64,000 bases of DNA, taken from assembly GCA_030248215.1 (NCBI GenBank), contig JASANG010003368.1, positions 41,719-105,718 of the forward strand. The letters run 5' to 3'. Under the pieces are notes generated by a model. It saw nothing but the letters and a program-made list of their open reading frames with translations. It was not told where the DNA came from and did no database searches. The translations under genes were made by a program, and so were the position numbers. The DNA is from Enoplolaimus lenunculus. Taxonomy: Eukaryota; Nematoda; Enoplea; Enoplida; Thoracostomopsidae. The stretch's first letter is position 1, and every line of letters starts with the position of its first letter. Below, piece by piece: positions 12,301 to 27,300 of this stretch.

Positions 12301-15300
12301 ATCATCCCGCAGGATTTTTACGCCGAGGCACACATATTTTGACATAAACCGAGGTGATCCAGCCATATCTCAGGCAGTTATGGTGAACAGTAAACGATTC
12401 TTATCCAACAGCTTATGAGTCCCTTATTCTGTGCACAGTCAATCATACAGTATTTTAAATGCCGGATTTTGTTTCTTGTTCCAAGTAATTTTAATATTTT
12501 ATAAATCATTTTGGAATGAATTATTATTAACCATTTTAAACTGACAAACAACAAATTAATACTGCGTTCAAATGAAAGAACCCGTTCATGCTCATTTATG
12601 CCACAAATTTCTAAAATACGAAACGTGAAACTTATTTTAAATTTTACATTCGGAATCACGTTTTTAATTTTTCACAATATTTTACTGAACTTGCATGCAG
12701 TTGAACTTGATATATTATGTTTTAACTGCATCCTTATACTAACCGCAATATAGGATTTTAGCGATCATAGATATAAAAGTAATTTAGGTCGTTTGAAAGC
12801 TTACTTCCTATGCCAAAGTACAGCATGGTATCACTGCTATTAGAAAACACCTAAACGTATTCTAAACACGAACAGTCGTTCTGAGCTACGCATAAAATTC
12901 AAATGATGCGCCTGATTTGCAACCGAACCAATAAAAATTCACTTACCAATTTCATCATCGCAAAATTTGAAATTTCCTCAGGTCACTTTGAAACAAAAAT
13001 GTATGAAACTTCGAACTCATCAGATATCGTTCGAGAAACCGTTTTATACAAGCGGTTCTGTTCAAAAAACTTACCGAGTTTGACGTAATTCATTCTTGTT
13101 CGTCAAAATTTTGTGAATGAACCTGTTAAATTTTTTGTTATAAATTTCCGTTACAAACCAATTGTTTTGAGTTGTCTATCCGTTCCAGGTGGTCACCATC
13201 ACGGTGACATTGACGCAAATTTCAAATAATCAAATTTTTTACCAAAATTTTAAAATTCTTATCCAAACGCTCGATATTCATTTATATTTGAGTATTTGCG
13301 TAAATGTAATCAAACTTAAAATAAAAAAATTTAACATTTAAGTATTTTACTTTCATTGAGCATTTTTCGAATAGCAAAATTGCATCCGTAATTCATTATT
13401 GTTACTTTTTGCACCGTCTAGACATCAAATGAGTCAAATACAGATTTTGTTTTTGTCACCGTTGTGCCTGAAAATTGAATCTGGCACAAAATTCAAATTA
13501 ATCCAGCAATAAGTAGTTTTTCCACAAACATTTGTCTGAAATTCGGTTTCATAAAAAATTCTGACACACACAGAGATTGAAATGGATCGTGGGACCACAT
13601 GTTGGGCTCCGTGTTTCGGCTTGTAATCAGCTCGAGGAGCGTTGTGGTGTCAAGCGACTGGTTTCGATCCTATCTTCGTCTATGGCTACAGATTAGTGCA
13701 TGTGATTATGAACGCCATTTCGGTGCGATGAATTTGAACTAAGTTTTGAATTTAATTTAAACCAGTGCGCTTTCAGTACACCAGGTTGATTAATATAACA
13801 TTCCATATCAGAGAGTTTACGCCGTACACTGGGTAATCAAAAATGACTTCAGTAGTAACGCCACATCTTATAACGATTAGGTTGGTATTTCGTCAATGTG
13901 TACTCTGTGGAGCGCTGTCCGCAAACAGAAACTTTTGAATGAATAGTCACGGCTTGTAAAAAGTTTTGAAACAGTATACACTTAATACAAAGTTGAAATA
14001 TTTCCTTTCAGTAAATTTGGACGAATTTTAACGGTGTTGTCTGTTTTTTACAGATCGGTGCGTTCTTTATGATCAATTTATGCCTTGTCGTAATCGCAAC
14101 GCAGTTTTCGGAAACAAAACGACGTGAAACCGAACGAATGCTTGCGGAACGCGCAAGATATCAGTCAACAAGTACCATTGGTAAGATTTGATACTGACTC
14201 GTCCACCGTTATCGTAGCCACACTGACAGTGGCGGATCAAAGGGGAGGCCGCTCAGACCTAAGGCCAAAAACAGGATCAAAGCTAAAATTTTACTTTAGG
14301 ATTTAGTACTAAAATTGCGTTTAGCTTTTCGGTCGCGAGCTTTTTCATTATTATATACCACGCAGCGTCTCGATCAGAAATATCGAGATCCGCCACTGCG
14401 TAGCAAAGACGGGACCAGGGTAACAAGCGCATCTCGAACTTTTTGCGTACTAAAAGTCATGTTTGCTCAAGTGATTTTGTTTGCATCCTTCGTTTATTAA
14501 CATTGAGAATTTTGAGTTTCCAGATTTGCTAATAAAGTTGGAAACAGAAATTTTGAAGAAAGATTATTATAAACTGCAGTTAAAATTATAAATTTCGTTT
14601 CAGCATCATTTTATCACATTTTGACACAAATTTTAATAGTGTCTGGCTTCGATCTCGTTGTTTTACATTTTTGTACCGTAAAATTCATATTCAATGCACA
14701 AATACAATATATGTGTTCGTTCTTTACTTTTGTATTATAATACAATACAGACAGTAACTGAAAATTCTTCCATTAACTATTGCAGCAAACAGCGACCAGG
14801 CTGAAGCGTCCGACGGCGTTTACGCAGCTCTGGTTAAATACATTGCTCATTTGTCGAGACGGGCCAAGCGTCGGGTGACTATTATTATTGACGACATTCG
14901 CGAAATTTATATTGCTCATAGGCAACGTGCGTCCGAAGTCGTTCTCTCCAAGCTTTCAAACGCATCTACAGCGTCAATTGTTCCACCAAGATCACGTCAT
15001 CGAAAATCACGTGACATCATTAATGACGTACATAAATCACGTGATAAAACGCAGAACTCACGTGATTCTATATATGAGAACGCAACAAGGAGCCGGACTC
15101 AGTCCAAGCGGTTTCCAGCACGAGACGCTGAAACGCATAGCAGCTATTGTCATGATCGCGGAGCACAGATTCGGGAAATGCGCTCTGGTGATTTGGAAGC
15201 ATCTGAACCAGGAAATAACACCAGGTTAACGAAACCAAAAAAGCTAAAGCTAAAACGGTTTCGTAGCCGTAAAAGCGGGTTTGCACCGTATCAAGAATTA

Positions 15301-18300
15301 TGTCAAAGTGGCCGACAGAGTGACTCGGCACGTACCACACAGGATTCCGCAAAATGGTCTGTTGCGAGCGGAAGAGAAGAAACGCAGTTGGAAAATGACT
15401 ATTCAGATCCTTTTGAACAGCCTAATCCGTGTTGTGGTGTCGCGATTCGTCTATCGAGAGTTTCACCAGAACCCCCGTTTGCAACTCCAGAAGTATCTTT
15501 GATATCTTCACCTCCAATCTGCCGCTCACCTCAATTGAATGCTGACATTAGGCAAAACGCTGGAATCAGCAACTCACGTTCACTTGATGAAGACTCGACC
15601 ACAACTCATCGCTGTTCTTCTCAATCAAAAGCTCAAAATAAATCGCGGACGAAGTCAAAGACATTGACGCGTATTTATTCAGAACGGAGCGGTTGCAAGT
15701 CGTCAGTGAACACACTGGAAGATGAAACTGGCGGTGGAAATCAAAGCAAACCATCGTCGCCACTTAGTGGAATACTCAAAGTTCCTAGATCAAACTTAAC
15801 TCCAAATTCGATGCGGTCAAGAAACGCTGCTCAAACGTTATCACCTGGTCGAAAATCAAAAATATCTTGCCCGGTACCGCTCAGTTCAAATATTGCCGCT
15901 GAATGTTTTGGCGAGGGATGCTCAGAACAACGAAGTAACTCAAAACCAACCAGCAGAACAAAGCTTAGCTATCAAGAATCACCAGCTAAATATTCGCCAA
16001 AGATATCAACCGTTAAGCAATCTGGTGTTGTGCCGGATGTGACCGATAACAAAGTAACTAAATCAGCGGGTTTCTTATTTAATTGTTTTCCGAATTTGAG
16101 CACCATAGGATTTTCTGGAGCGAACCATTAGAACCGAATAATACAAACAGCTGTAGCAGTTTTATAAAGTATTGCACGTCATTAAGACCGATATCGCCGA
16201 TCAGGCCAACAAAAAATTACTAGTTTTTGCATAATTATTGAATCTAAACTCCGCAGACTATTGCTGTTTTCGCTCACGATGTTATCTCAGTTTCGTATCT
16301 CCTGACTGCATAGGGGTAACCCAGATCAAGGCCTTTCCAGATTTTTATTCTGAGGGATAATGTCGTTAAAATTTTTTAGCGAGCGAGCTAGAGAGCGAAA
16401 AATTCTTTTAGCTATGCAAGCTATTCGGCAGTGTATGTTGTAAAACGTGTGTTTTTGTATCTTTCCACAAATTTTGAGGGATATCTATGTTCTCTTTCTA
16501 CACGGCGTTGTCACACATCGCCGTGTCACGCACGTATGTACGCCCGTTCACAATCTGGAATTTTTGTTTTTAGGTTGCCGAAGACGTACAATCGTTAACC
16601 TTATCAAGTACATCTTCAATGCCTAAATCATCTGTAAGTTGATACTGAAATAATTTCATAAATTTTTTGCATAAAATAGTTTTATGAATAACTTTTCAAA
16701 ATATGACCCTTTATTTTTACTATAAAACGACCCCAGATCCCGGCCGGCCACATGGGTCCGCTCTCGGAACCAAACTAAACATTCGACTTCTAAAAATGAC
16801 GCACTTTTGCTGCAACCTAGATTAAGTATTACGTATTCACGCTTATTTGGCTTCTCGCTGACTTCACTTGCGAATTTTCTTCCGCAATCACTTACTGCGC
16901 CCCACATGGCCCGTGTTTGTGAATAAACTAGCGCACTGTTGGTTGATACCTTATATTAAGTGGCCCTATCTGTTAAGCAGGGGCGCTCGTATACCTTATG
17001 TATTCGCGGCTCTGGATAAGTCGTAAGTCTTTTACTGAGTCAATCCTTTAATAATGTACTGGAGATTTTACAAACGGTAAACAAGGTTTGTCAAACGGAG
17101 GGTTAAGCCCTACACATACGTACCTGTTTCACAGCGAGAACTTGCAACTGTCACGTCCACGTTTAAGTGCGAGTTGACTTGTCGCACAAACTTGATGCTG
17201 TTGGTTGCAGCTGCGATTTTCAGCTGCAAGTTCTCGCTGCAAAACCTCAAACGGGTGTATAGCACTTTGGTAATTGAAAGTTTTTTATAATGACTTTCGC
17301 TGATTGAAATAATATAAAAATAATGATCCTGTATACTTTCCCCCCTCATACTGTACTGACCTTGAATAAAAGGGGGGACTGGTATTTGTTTTGTCTCTCG
17401 AGAGGGTACTCCATCTGTTATTCGGTAACGTACTGTTATAAATTTTTAACCCGCCATCCGCCGCCTTTCGTTACTGATATATCAGGTTTTGCAACTATCC
17501 GCTGAATTAAACGTTTTGTCTTGTATCAAAAGTTTGAGCGATAATGCAAGGTTATACTTTGGAATGTACTTTCAAAACTTGAGTATGCTTTAAAGTTTCG
17601 AACTCAACTTTATTTAGTCCTGGAATCATTTATGCACTACAATCAGAGAAAATTGACATTTATGAAGTCGTTAGTGGTTTATAGACTTTTGGCTTAGGTT
17701 TTTAATATGAGTCGTTGTTCCTATCAAGAATTTATATTTTAGCCAGAATCAAGTTCGGGCAATGAAACAGACGACGAACAAACATCGGACGATGCAGAAT
17801 CACTGAACAGCTCAGATGAAGATAGAAACGACAGTAATGATCTCGCAATTCGCAAAAGTGTAAGTGGCGCGGACCTTTAACCAGAGAAATGACGTGGAGG
17901 TTCAACCATAACGGAAAACTTTTGTCGTCCGTATTTTCCGTTTTTAAATTTTTTACCCCAGCCATCATGTTGACCTGTCTACAAACCTCAACTGAGGATG
18001 GTTTCGATGAAAACAAACTAGGCTTTTAAGTACCTGAGCATAGTTTCTATTCTCGTTTATTTGAATCGTGTATTTCGGTCTGACAGCACGACGTTCAATA
18101 AATTATAACCTGGCGCATCTTGGATTTTTTTCAAACAGGACGATTTTTCATATACATACACACATACATATATAATATATGTATATATGATTGAACGGAC
18201 CAAGTTCTAAAAGGGATGACATTTTAAAAATGTATTTGTTTTGTTGTGGCCAAACGAAAATAGTGTTGATCCTCATAAAAGCTGACATTAGTCATCCCTG

Positions 18301-21300
18301 TCTACGCCGATATATGGCCTGCAATATCATGGTTTTCACCAAGTTCAGGTCAAAATCCGCGACTCGGACATCATCGACAAAGATGACGCGTCTCCTGGCA
18401 GGTTGAGACAATTTCAAAAACGACTTAAACAATTTGTTGAAGGCGATCATTTCACGCGTGGCATTTTAATTGCAATTTTGGTCAATACACTCAGCATGGG
18501 AGTTGAGTACCATGACCAGGTATACCGCGTGATGAAACTGGTTTGAGGCTCTATATTCGTAGATGTGTGTAGCACCTATCACACTAGTTGGTGGTTGGTC
18601 TTGAAACTATTGAATTGGTTTGAATGATGAGGTTCGAAATTCGGCGGACTTTTGTCGTTTGATTTTTTCTACTTCTGTGCCAATTTTGAGATTCGCAATT
18701 ACAAGGGTTCGTTAGTTCGAATACGTATTGGTAACTGGTGATAGATGTTACACGGATTTGAGGATATTGACTGGGATTTCCTGGATTTTCGCATAATACA
18801 ACTAAGGGGCCATGTACTGCGGATCCGTTCGGAGCCCAAACCACGCTAAACTGCTGATGAACGAGATAAAGCGTTCGTAGGAATAAATTGTTAGATGGTT
18901 TTCGTTCTTTGAAGAATTCATTTTTGATGCATCGTAGCTTCTAAATTATGAAGGTTTAATAGTATCTTGCTGGTGGATCAGATGAGTAAAGGCACATATA
19001 CTGTTGTATAAAAATGTGCAAAAATGTGGATTGAAACCGTACGAGTCTCTCTAGAAACCACTGTTGACTCATGAAAAAAATTAGTTTGTTTCGTAGGATT
19101 GAATGGCAAATAGTTCACATACAGTAAAAACTAATAATTGTAAATTTTATTTGCAGCCGATCCTGCTCACTGACGTTCTTGAGTATAGCAATTTGTTTTT
19201 CACTGCGTTGTTTGCGCTGGAAATGCTTATGAAGGTTGTTGCCGATGGACCGTGTGGTTACTTGAGCGACGGATTCAATATGTTTGATGGAGGCATTGTG
19301 GTCCTAAGGTAAGTCTGTGGTCCTAAGGTAAGTCAGTTAGTGCATTTGTTAGTTCTCAAGGAACTTAATTAAACTAAGTTAATGTTGCATTCCAACTTAA
19401 GTCTACTTCTATGATCCATATTCTCAACTGTGTATAGCAACTATCATCGGTTAGTAATAGGTTTTCAAAACTCATTAAGTGTTGCAGTTGCTGTACTCAA
19501 GATTGATACACAAGCAGAGCATACAAACTTCGAAAAATGTGCAGAATTTTGAGCCTCAGAATTCACTGGTTCGAAAATTACAAGACCTATCACCAACTCG
19601 TGATAGATGATACACACATTTGAGAATACGGGCTTATATGTCAAATGGCAAACGTTATTTGTATTTCCCCCGTTAATACCGATAGTAAAGGTTTCATAAC
19701 ACATAATTTTTATCGAGGTCTACAACCGTATTCTCAACTGCTTGCTGTGCTTATCACGAGTAGTAATAGGTAATCAAACAAGCGAACTGCGACAGGAACA
19801 AATCTATATTATGCGCAGTTTTTGGGCGCGGAAAAATCAAAATTTATCACAATATCTGAAATTCAGCATTCATCAGTTTAAAAGTAACAAGAAGTATCGC
19901 CAACTGATGATATGTGCTATAGTCACTGTATACAATCCCAGCCCTGAAGTCTATAGAAATAAACAGCAGCTTAGAAATATTTAGTCCCAGGTTTTGCGAA
20001 ATATGAATGCCTTAACTGCAAACAATAATGTATGTTTTGACACATTTCAGTATTGTCGAAATCGCTCAAGGTGGCGAGGGTGGTCTATCCGTCCTTCGAA
20101 CATTCCGTCTACTTCGGATCTTGAAACTTGTTCGCTTTATGCCTGCGTTACGATATCAGCTGATGGTGATGTTACGTACTATGGACAATGTTACAGTATT
20201 TTTCGGCCTACTGTTGCTATTTATTTTTATATTCAGGTAAATCAACATTAATATTAATATTTTCATAACTTTACAATTTAGTAATATTGCACTCATTGAA
20301 TGTGCAACTTTAAACCTTACTTGTCAACCTGCATTTTCCGTCAAAATTGTGAACACTGCAGCCCAGATGCAATATTATTTGTATGGTTTTGCAAATATGT
20401 TAACAGATACAAATTATTTATGTCATATACCTTTCTCAGAATATAAACCTTAACACCATAGGCACAGACATCGCTACATTCAGATGCATTGTAAAAATAA
20501 ACAGACTATGCGAAAATTTCGCATAATGTAATTGCCGCTGTCGAATCTTTCTAAACAAGCAGAGACCGTAACGTCTCTTTTTTCAACGGTCATGATGTAA
20601 AATGAAAAAACTGTTCTCAGTGACGTGTTGAAATGCTGTCGATAAAAATAGTTCACTTGAAGCTCACAGTATGTTTTCTAGCTAAGTAATTAAAACCGCG
20701 GGTAAAACGCTACTTCGATAATTTTGCGTCTTCAGCGCAATTTGTAGTTTCGAGAAATTTGATAAACAAACACACCTTTAAAATGGCAAAAACTCAAAAT
20801 ATAAGAAGTGTCATTTCCTACTTGAAAATCCGACAAGTTTAAACAATGATTGAATATGATTGGAGCAATTCGTCCGACCCATCAAAGATTACGAATGTAC
20901 TCTGATATGTAGTATCCAATAAATGTTGCGTACTCCATAAAAGTTGTTTAAGCCGTCTGTATTTGGTTTCGCAGTCTTTTCAATTTCTCCGTGACAACTC
21001 AGTTTTGCCTTTAAGCTGTGAGTCCGTGGATGAATTTTACGCATACAGCTTGCACTTAGTCGCTCGTAGTCGTGCCCATAACCAGTATGGAGGCCAGGGG
21101 GCGAAGCTCATCCTTTCTTTGGAAACCTTTAACCCTTTAATTCTCCCTAGAAACTTATCATTTTTGCTTTTACGTCAACGGAAACCTCTGTATGCCCCTT
21201 CTGAAATACGTTAGTCCTCCGTAGCAAGGTGAGCTGGCTGCTGGACAGTTTGGAGTGTCCTCTAAGTTGCAAGGGGTTAACAGTAGAATAGGAAAAATAA

Positions 21301-24300
21301 AATGATATACTTTTTGTAACAGTCTATGCTTTAGCACACTGAGTTAATACAATTGATTTGAACCTGTTTAAAACCCGAAAGCTGATGATTGCAATAAAGA
21401 ACAGTATGCACCTTACACGCTATTGGACGGTTAAAAATGTACCATCGTAGGTTGCGTTTTGACCTGACCCCCTCATTTTTGGTTGGTTGTTGTCACTTTT
21501 AATGCGCAACAGTTGTTTGTTGCGTCAAAAAATTTCGCTGGCGTATGTGTAAAGATCGCAAATTAAAACGTATTTATGTTGTTTTTGACATTTTAATTGA
21601 GAAGAGCAGGCCAAAAATCAATGCTTTGACCGTCATAAATGAGGGTGGCAGGTCAAAGAGCAATGCGCGGTGGATACATTTTCCTTCTAGCACACTTGAA
21701 TAAACCAATAAAATTGTGTCATACAATTGGTATACATTAATACCGTCAACTTTAAGAAAAACAAATTGCACAATCTGTAATGTTAATTATTTGTCAGTTT
21801 TCTAATTGGATTTTCCTTTTTGTATCATTAATTCTTTATTCCCTGTTCATACTGTTTAGACGCGAGTTGTAGTTGAATGTATAACGAATTTAACAGGAAT
21901 TATAAAGTTGTGCTGTTCAAGTTTGATATCACGCCACTTCAGCTATTGCTACACTGCAAAAAATGGTGAATCAAATTGACTCTTTCCGAAATAGGCTTTA
22001 CGGGACTACGTAAACTGAGTCAAATTCGACTCCGCCACAGTTCAATTCGACTCACTGAGTTGCACGTTTGACGGTGGCGGAGTCGAATTTTACTCAGATT
22101 GTGTAATCATGTACAGCCAATTTGACTCACCATTTTTGGCAGTATATCTACCTCGCTATAACAATTTTATATCTGTCATAAATTATATTTTTTACGCCTG
22201 CGGATCGAGTACACAATCTGGTAAATAAATGAATTAAAGTCAAGGTAAATTATAGCGCAACCACTAAATTTGTTATTAATTTGAAGTAATATTTAACCGG
22301 CATACATAAGTTTGCGACTTTTCGTTTCGTTTGTTGTTATTAATGAATTATAAGCACAGTTGACTTCAGCTGTTAACAGGTTTTTTTTCATTTACAGCAT
22401 TCTTGGCATGAATTTATTCGGATGTAAATTTTGTCAAACTGACGAAATCACTGGCGAACGACGTTGTGATCGTAAAAATTTCGATAGTCTTCTATGGGCT
22501 CTTATCACAGTGTTTCAGGTTTTTGATTGTTGTTGTTTAGTTGAAATTGTGTCATAGTATTAATAGTAACATGTGGCTACGTTGTTCAGTTTGTAGATAC
22601 TAAAGTCAGATGATGAAAAAATATTAATTGTAAGGGTTGCGCTCTACTTGACGTTCGGCGCCGTCCGTACCGTGCATCACCCGTACGCCGGCGTCCGTCA
22701 CTGTTCGCCACCTGTACGGCGCCGTCCTCCGTTACCGTCCATTACCTGTACGGCAAGTCCTTGACCGCCCGTTACCGTGCGGTATCGTACGTAACGGCGC
22801 CGTACAGGTGACGGACGGCGCCGGACGGTGCCGCACGTCAACAAAAGTATAGGCACAGCGCAACCCTTAGGCTGTTTTTGTAATTTTGTACGAATTTAAA
22901 TTGAAACTCGTAGCAGTAAACTACAGGATAGTTGCAACAGATCAACTCCCCTGAACTGTTAAATGATTTGATTGTATTCAAAAAAAATCCTTATAGTAAA
23001 ACATGCAACATCAGATGTCACACACTTAAAAACAGAAAATATTTAACAATTCTATTAGTGGGTTGCAATTGATTAGCTCGACTTGCGACGGGGTATACAA
23101 TCCTTAAGTAATTTTTCAAGTTAACCAGATCGTAATTAAATAGTACAAGCATACACTATTGTAGTGTTTACCTGTAGTTTGTAGCTATAATTTAAGGTAT
23201 GGCCAATATAGAGAGCAGGGCCGTAACAGTAGTATAAGCATATTTTTGAACCTAACACTATGCCTAAGCGTAAGAATGAGCTTATGATTATGCCTAAGCC
23301 TAAGCAAAAAGTGGACTAAATCTAAACCTTTCGTCAGTTGCAGTCCCTCAGAAAACGTTCCGATCCTGATCTTTACATGGGTCTAAGGCATGATACATGT
23401 TGAGTGGTCTAATTTCATTATCTTTTATCTTGTATAAACATAAATAGATTATAGAATTTTTTATTTTGTTTAGGTTTCTGCTATTTCAAACTTAGCTGTA
23501 CTCGTTTACAACCTTGAGAATTATTCCTAAATTATAAGATAGTTCCGATAAATCTGCCTTAACACTTTTGACATTATTATGAACCGAAGTAAAGTTGTGC
23601 TTTTGTTTCCAACCAGAGATGCGGCAACGATTTTTTTCTAATGGCTTCAAATAGGAAATCAGCTGCTAACCTCAAAACGAACGAGACATCATATATACTA
23701 AAATGTTGACTTTTTCTATCCAACTAAAACTCAAACATCACTCTGACTAAAGTTAACCTTGCGCGCTAAGCGAGCGACAACACGGTGCAATTTAGTAAAA
23801 AATCATTTAAATTTCTACACAAATAGGGACCGGGTAAATAGTTTACGCGACCTCGACCTATTTATACACTTTTATTTGAAATATATTTCCAATAAGGTTT
23901 ACTGCATGTTATTGCTTTTGCATGTCATGGTTTTTTGTGTCTTGGACAAACGTTTGGGCTAATACAAAGAAAAGTTTATGCTGATTGCACAGTGCATTTT
24001 AGCGAATGTACTGCGTGTAAATATGTGCAAGCGGCAACAACTAAGCAGTTATTGTTTCTAAATTTGGTCCGTTTTCGTAATTTCCCTGCCGACGTTATAA
24101 CAGTATAAGATTGACGTCGAAATTTTTCGACAACTAAATATTGACACTAAGGCTCGTATTAAGATATATATACATACATATATATCTATGTAGATATATA
24201 TGTAGATATGTACTGCAGTTTATGCTATATGACGTAATATTGACTTTTCTGGTTATTTTAAGTTTAAAACTTGGGGTTTTCGGTCAAACTGTTTGGCGGC

Positions 24301-27300
24301 TTATGCAGTTTTGTTACAATTTACCTCCACTGTGCTAGACATTTAGATGATCTTAGATACGTTACAAGGTTGAAATTAATGCATTATTCGCAATTACTTG
24401 TGCACACCAACCAGCAATTTTTGTACCATAAGTATTGGTGAATTGCAGTGTTATTTTGAGTAATTTAAGTCGAATTTTATGATAAAATTCCACTGCGCCG
24501 CTACCAGAAATTTTTAGTAATCGAAGCAAAATGATTTGACAAAGTGAAACTGGTTGAAACGAACAATTTTCTAACACCGATAGGTATTAATGCTTATCGA
24601 AAACCCATGTTATCTTTCTTTTGTTGATGATTAACTTTGTTCAAAGATAAAATAGTTAATTTTCTATTACAGTGGAGTTTAGATTAAAACAAAAAATTTT
24701 CTAAGATAAAATTTGTTTCAATGATATCGAAATTCTCGTTCGTCTGTCCTTCAGAATAGCGGGCCAGATCGCCAAACTAAACCTGTTCGTTTTCTACTAC
24801 AGCGTCCTTGGTCAATTGCTGTTCGCAAAAACGCTTTGCATCAAAGACCACAAGTCGTGGACGATGTGTACGTGTGCTGATTTTCAAAACGCTTCTCAAT
24901 ACTGCGACTGTCCGCGTGAAAACTTCGATACTATTGGCCGTGCTTTACTAACTGTATTTCAGGTGGTTATATTCAACAAGTAAAACGCATGAAAAATCCC
25001 AGTTTTTTGTCTAATCATCAAATTTCTTCCACAATCATTAAACCTGGCTTATTTTTTGCACAAAATCATTCCTGTAGTTTTGAATGTAAAAATTAATATT
25101 TACGGCAGTCAAATATTATTTTACACAAAGATAATCTATAGCCTAAATTATGGAATAATCGAAAAGTTTTCAAAATTTGCGATCTGAAACTTGAAGGTGT
25201 AAGCGCATTTTATTTCAGTATTAATACGAGTTGCTAAAATATAAATTTGACGCAAATTGATCAAAGCGATCATTGTTAGTATGGCAATACTTGATAATCG
25301 GCTGAAATAATGTTATACTTATGCCAAATATCAAAAATCACACTCGTATTGTGATTTGTAACCAAACCCCATTCGCTTCAAACTATTAAATTCGACTCTA
25401 AAAGGTGACCAGATTTACAATGAAAAAGTTTACATGGACACATTTCAAGCCTGTGTGTCTTCGCTTCAAAACCTCACCGTGGCGGAGAGTAATTTAGTAT
25501 TTAGCAAACAGTAACGTTTCCCTGTTTGTTCTCGTAGTTGCAACCCTGGTTACGATGACAGAGCGGTAGCGCAGGACTGGATTGCTAATCAAAATGCATT
25601 TCTGGCTTGATTTGGTGTTATGTTTTGTAGGTGTATGTAATCTGTGTTGTTATTTTGTACTGCACTAGCTTTTAGTGTCGACGTTAGCTCCTCTCTACCC
25701 AACTAAGGAGGGGCCTCTTCATCCTAGGAGCCCCAGATTGATTCAACCAAGAGTGGATGATCACTCTTTATAACAAGAGTGTGCAACGGGGTACATTCTG
25801 TGTATTAAAGAATGTACCCGGCACGCGTTGCGTTTCTGGCCTACCCCCTTGTTTAGGGGGTCTTTATGCAGTTTTATGTCGTAGTAAAGGAGGAAATTGT
25901 AACCCCCTTGTTTAAGGGGGGTAGGTGTACTGAAGCATACTGTTAATCTCTTGCTTAAACCCCCCCCCCCCTGATTGAGGGTTGTCGAACAAAAATGCAA
26001 CGCGTGCTGGTACATTGTTTAATACACAGAATGTACCCAGTTGCACACTCTTGTTATAAAGAGTGATCATCCACTCTTGATTCAACGAATGTTTGATACA
26101 CTCGAGAATATTTACCCGAACTTGTTAAAACCGCCCGTGGATTGTTGGGTGCCTTGTGGGCCGACACGAGGGAAAGGGTTCGCAACGGATAGCCTCGGCC
26201 CTGAATTTAGTTCCAGAGTTATGGTCAAATAAACGTTTTGACTCCTGTGATTTGATTTGGGTCTAAAACCCGTTATATAAGTTTTAGCTGATTAATGTGC
26301 GCGTTTACACTCTTGTAAACTTTACGTACCTGCCTATATAAAAATTATTTAGAGAATCCAAGGATCCAAGGGTTATAGCTGCATGTGCTTGCACGTTTCG
26401 GCCGACCTGCGACTATTATTAGTTTGTAACAGGAAGCATGACATTTGTTTTCAGTTTAATCAATCCGTTGTCGAGGCATGCGGAAACAAAGGTGTCTAAA
26501 AGCCACTAAGATATTGTATTGGAATATGAAACAGTTTAATCAAAGAAATGTGCTATAAAAGATCGGATTTGTTATGTTATTTGACAGTCCCTCGTTTAAT
26601 TATTTGAAATTAGTAGTTTCAATTTGAAGCGGAAGCCAGCTTTAAAAAATTTTTTTAGATCCTCCTGGAAAAGTTTTAGTCTGGTTGATATGGAAATTAT
26701 ATATACAAAAATATGCATCTGGTAACGTTATTTTAACATCCTGTTGCATGTTTTGCTGGTTGCGCATCTGTTTAGATTCATCGTTAGAAGTCTATTAGTG
26801 CATATATACATTTTTAAATTTAGTTTTCACCTAACGTCAGCAAACTTAATTGGTAGTTGTTTTTGAAAATTTAGAAACTCAAAATTAATTCAGATCTAAA
26901 CTATAGCAACATTTAACTCCATGTTTTATGGACATTTTTAAACTTTCAAACACTGCATGAATATCGAACGTCAAAGATCGTAGTGGTTTTGTTTGCTTAC
27001 ATTTGGATGCCATTTTTTGATAAGACAACTAATTGTATATGGATTTTGTGATGGTTTTCCGCATTTCAGATATTAACACAAGAAGACTGGAATCAAGTGC
27101 TATTCAACGGTATGGCACGAACCAATCCGTGGGCTGCGTTGTATTTTATCGCTTTGATGACATTTGGCAACTATGTTCTTTTCAATTTGTTAGTCGCGAT
27201 TTTGGTCGAGGGGTTTCAAGAAAGCAAAGAGGTTCGTTTAAATTGAATTCAGAAATTTACTGTTTAAATATATATTCTTTTTATTATGTGATGGGTTTTA

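Noticed and set aside
13600-13690. tRNA-like box B (ggtttcgatcc) in intron 8
   Set aside because: No complete cloverleaf and no convincing box A at the right spacing.
15068-15352. Antisense and out-of-frame ORFs across exon 10 and exon 40
   Set aside because: They mirror the long coding exons in other frames and show no independent motifs or splice logic.
22398-24962. Exons 16a and 16b as consecutive exons of one transcript
   Set aside because: Joining them shifts the frame of 16b and reaches a stop within it, and both encode the same protein region.
25545-25610. tRNA-Ser-like tract (gagcggtagcgcaggactgg ... attgctaatc)
   Set aside because: It has a D-arm and anticodon-like part but no matching T arm or acceptor stem; probably a decayed SINE head.
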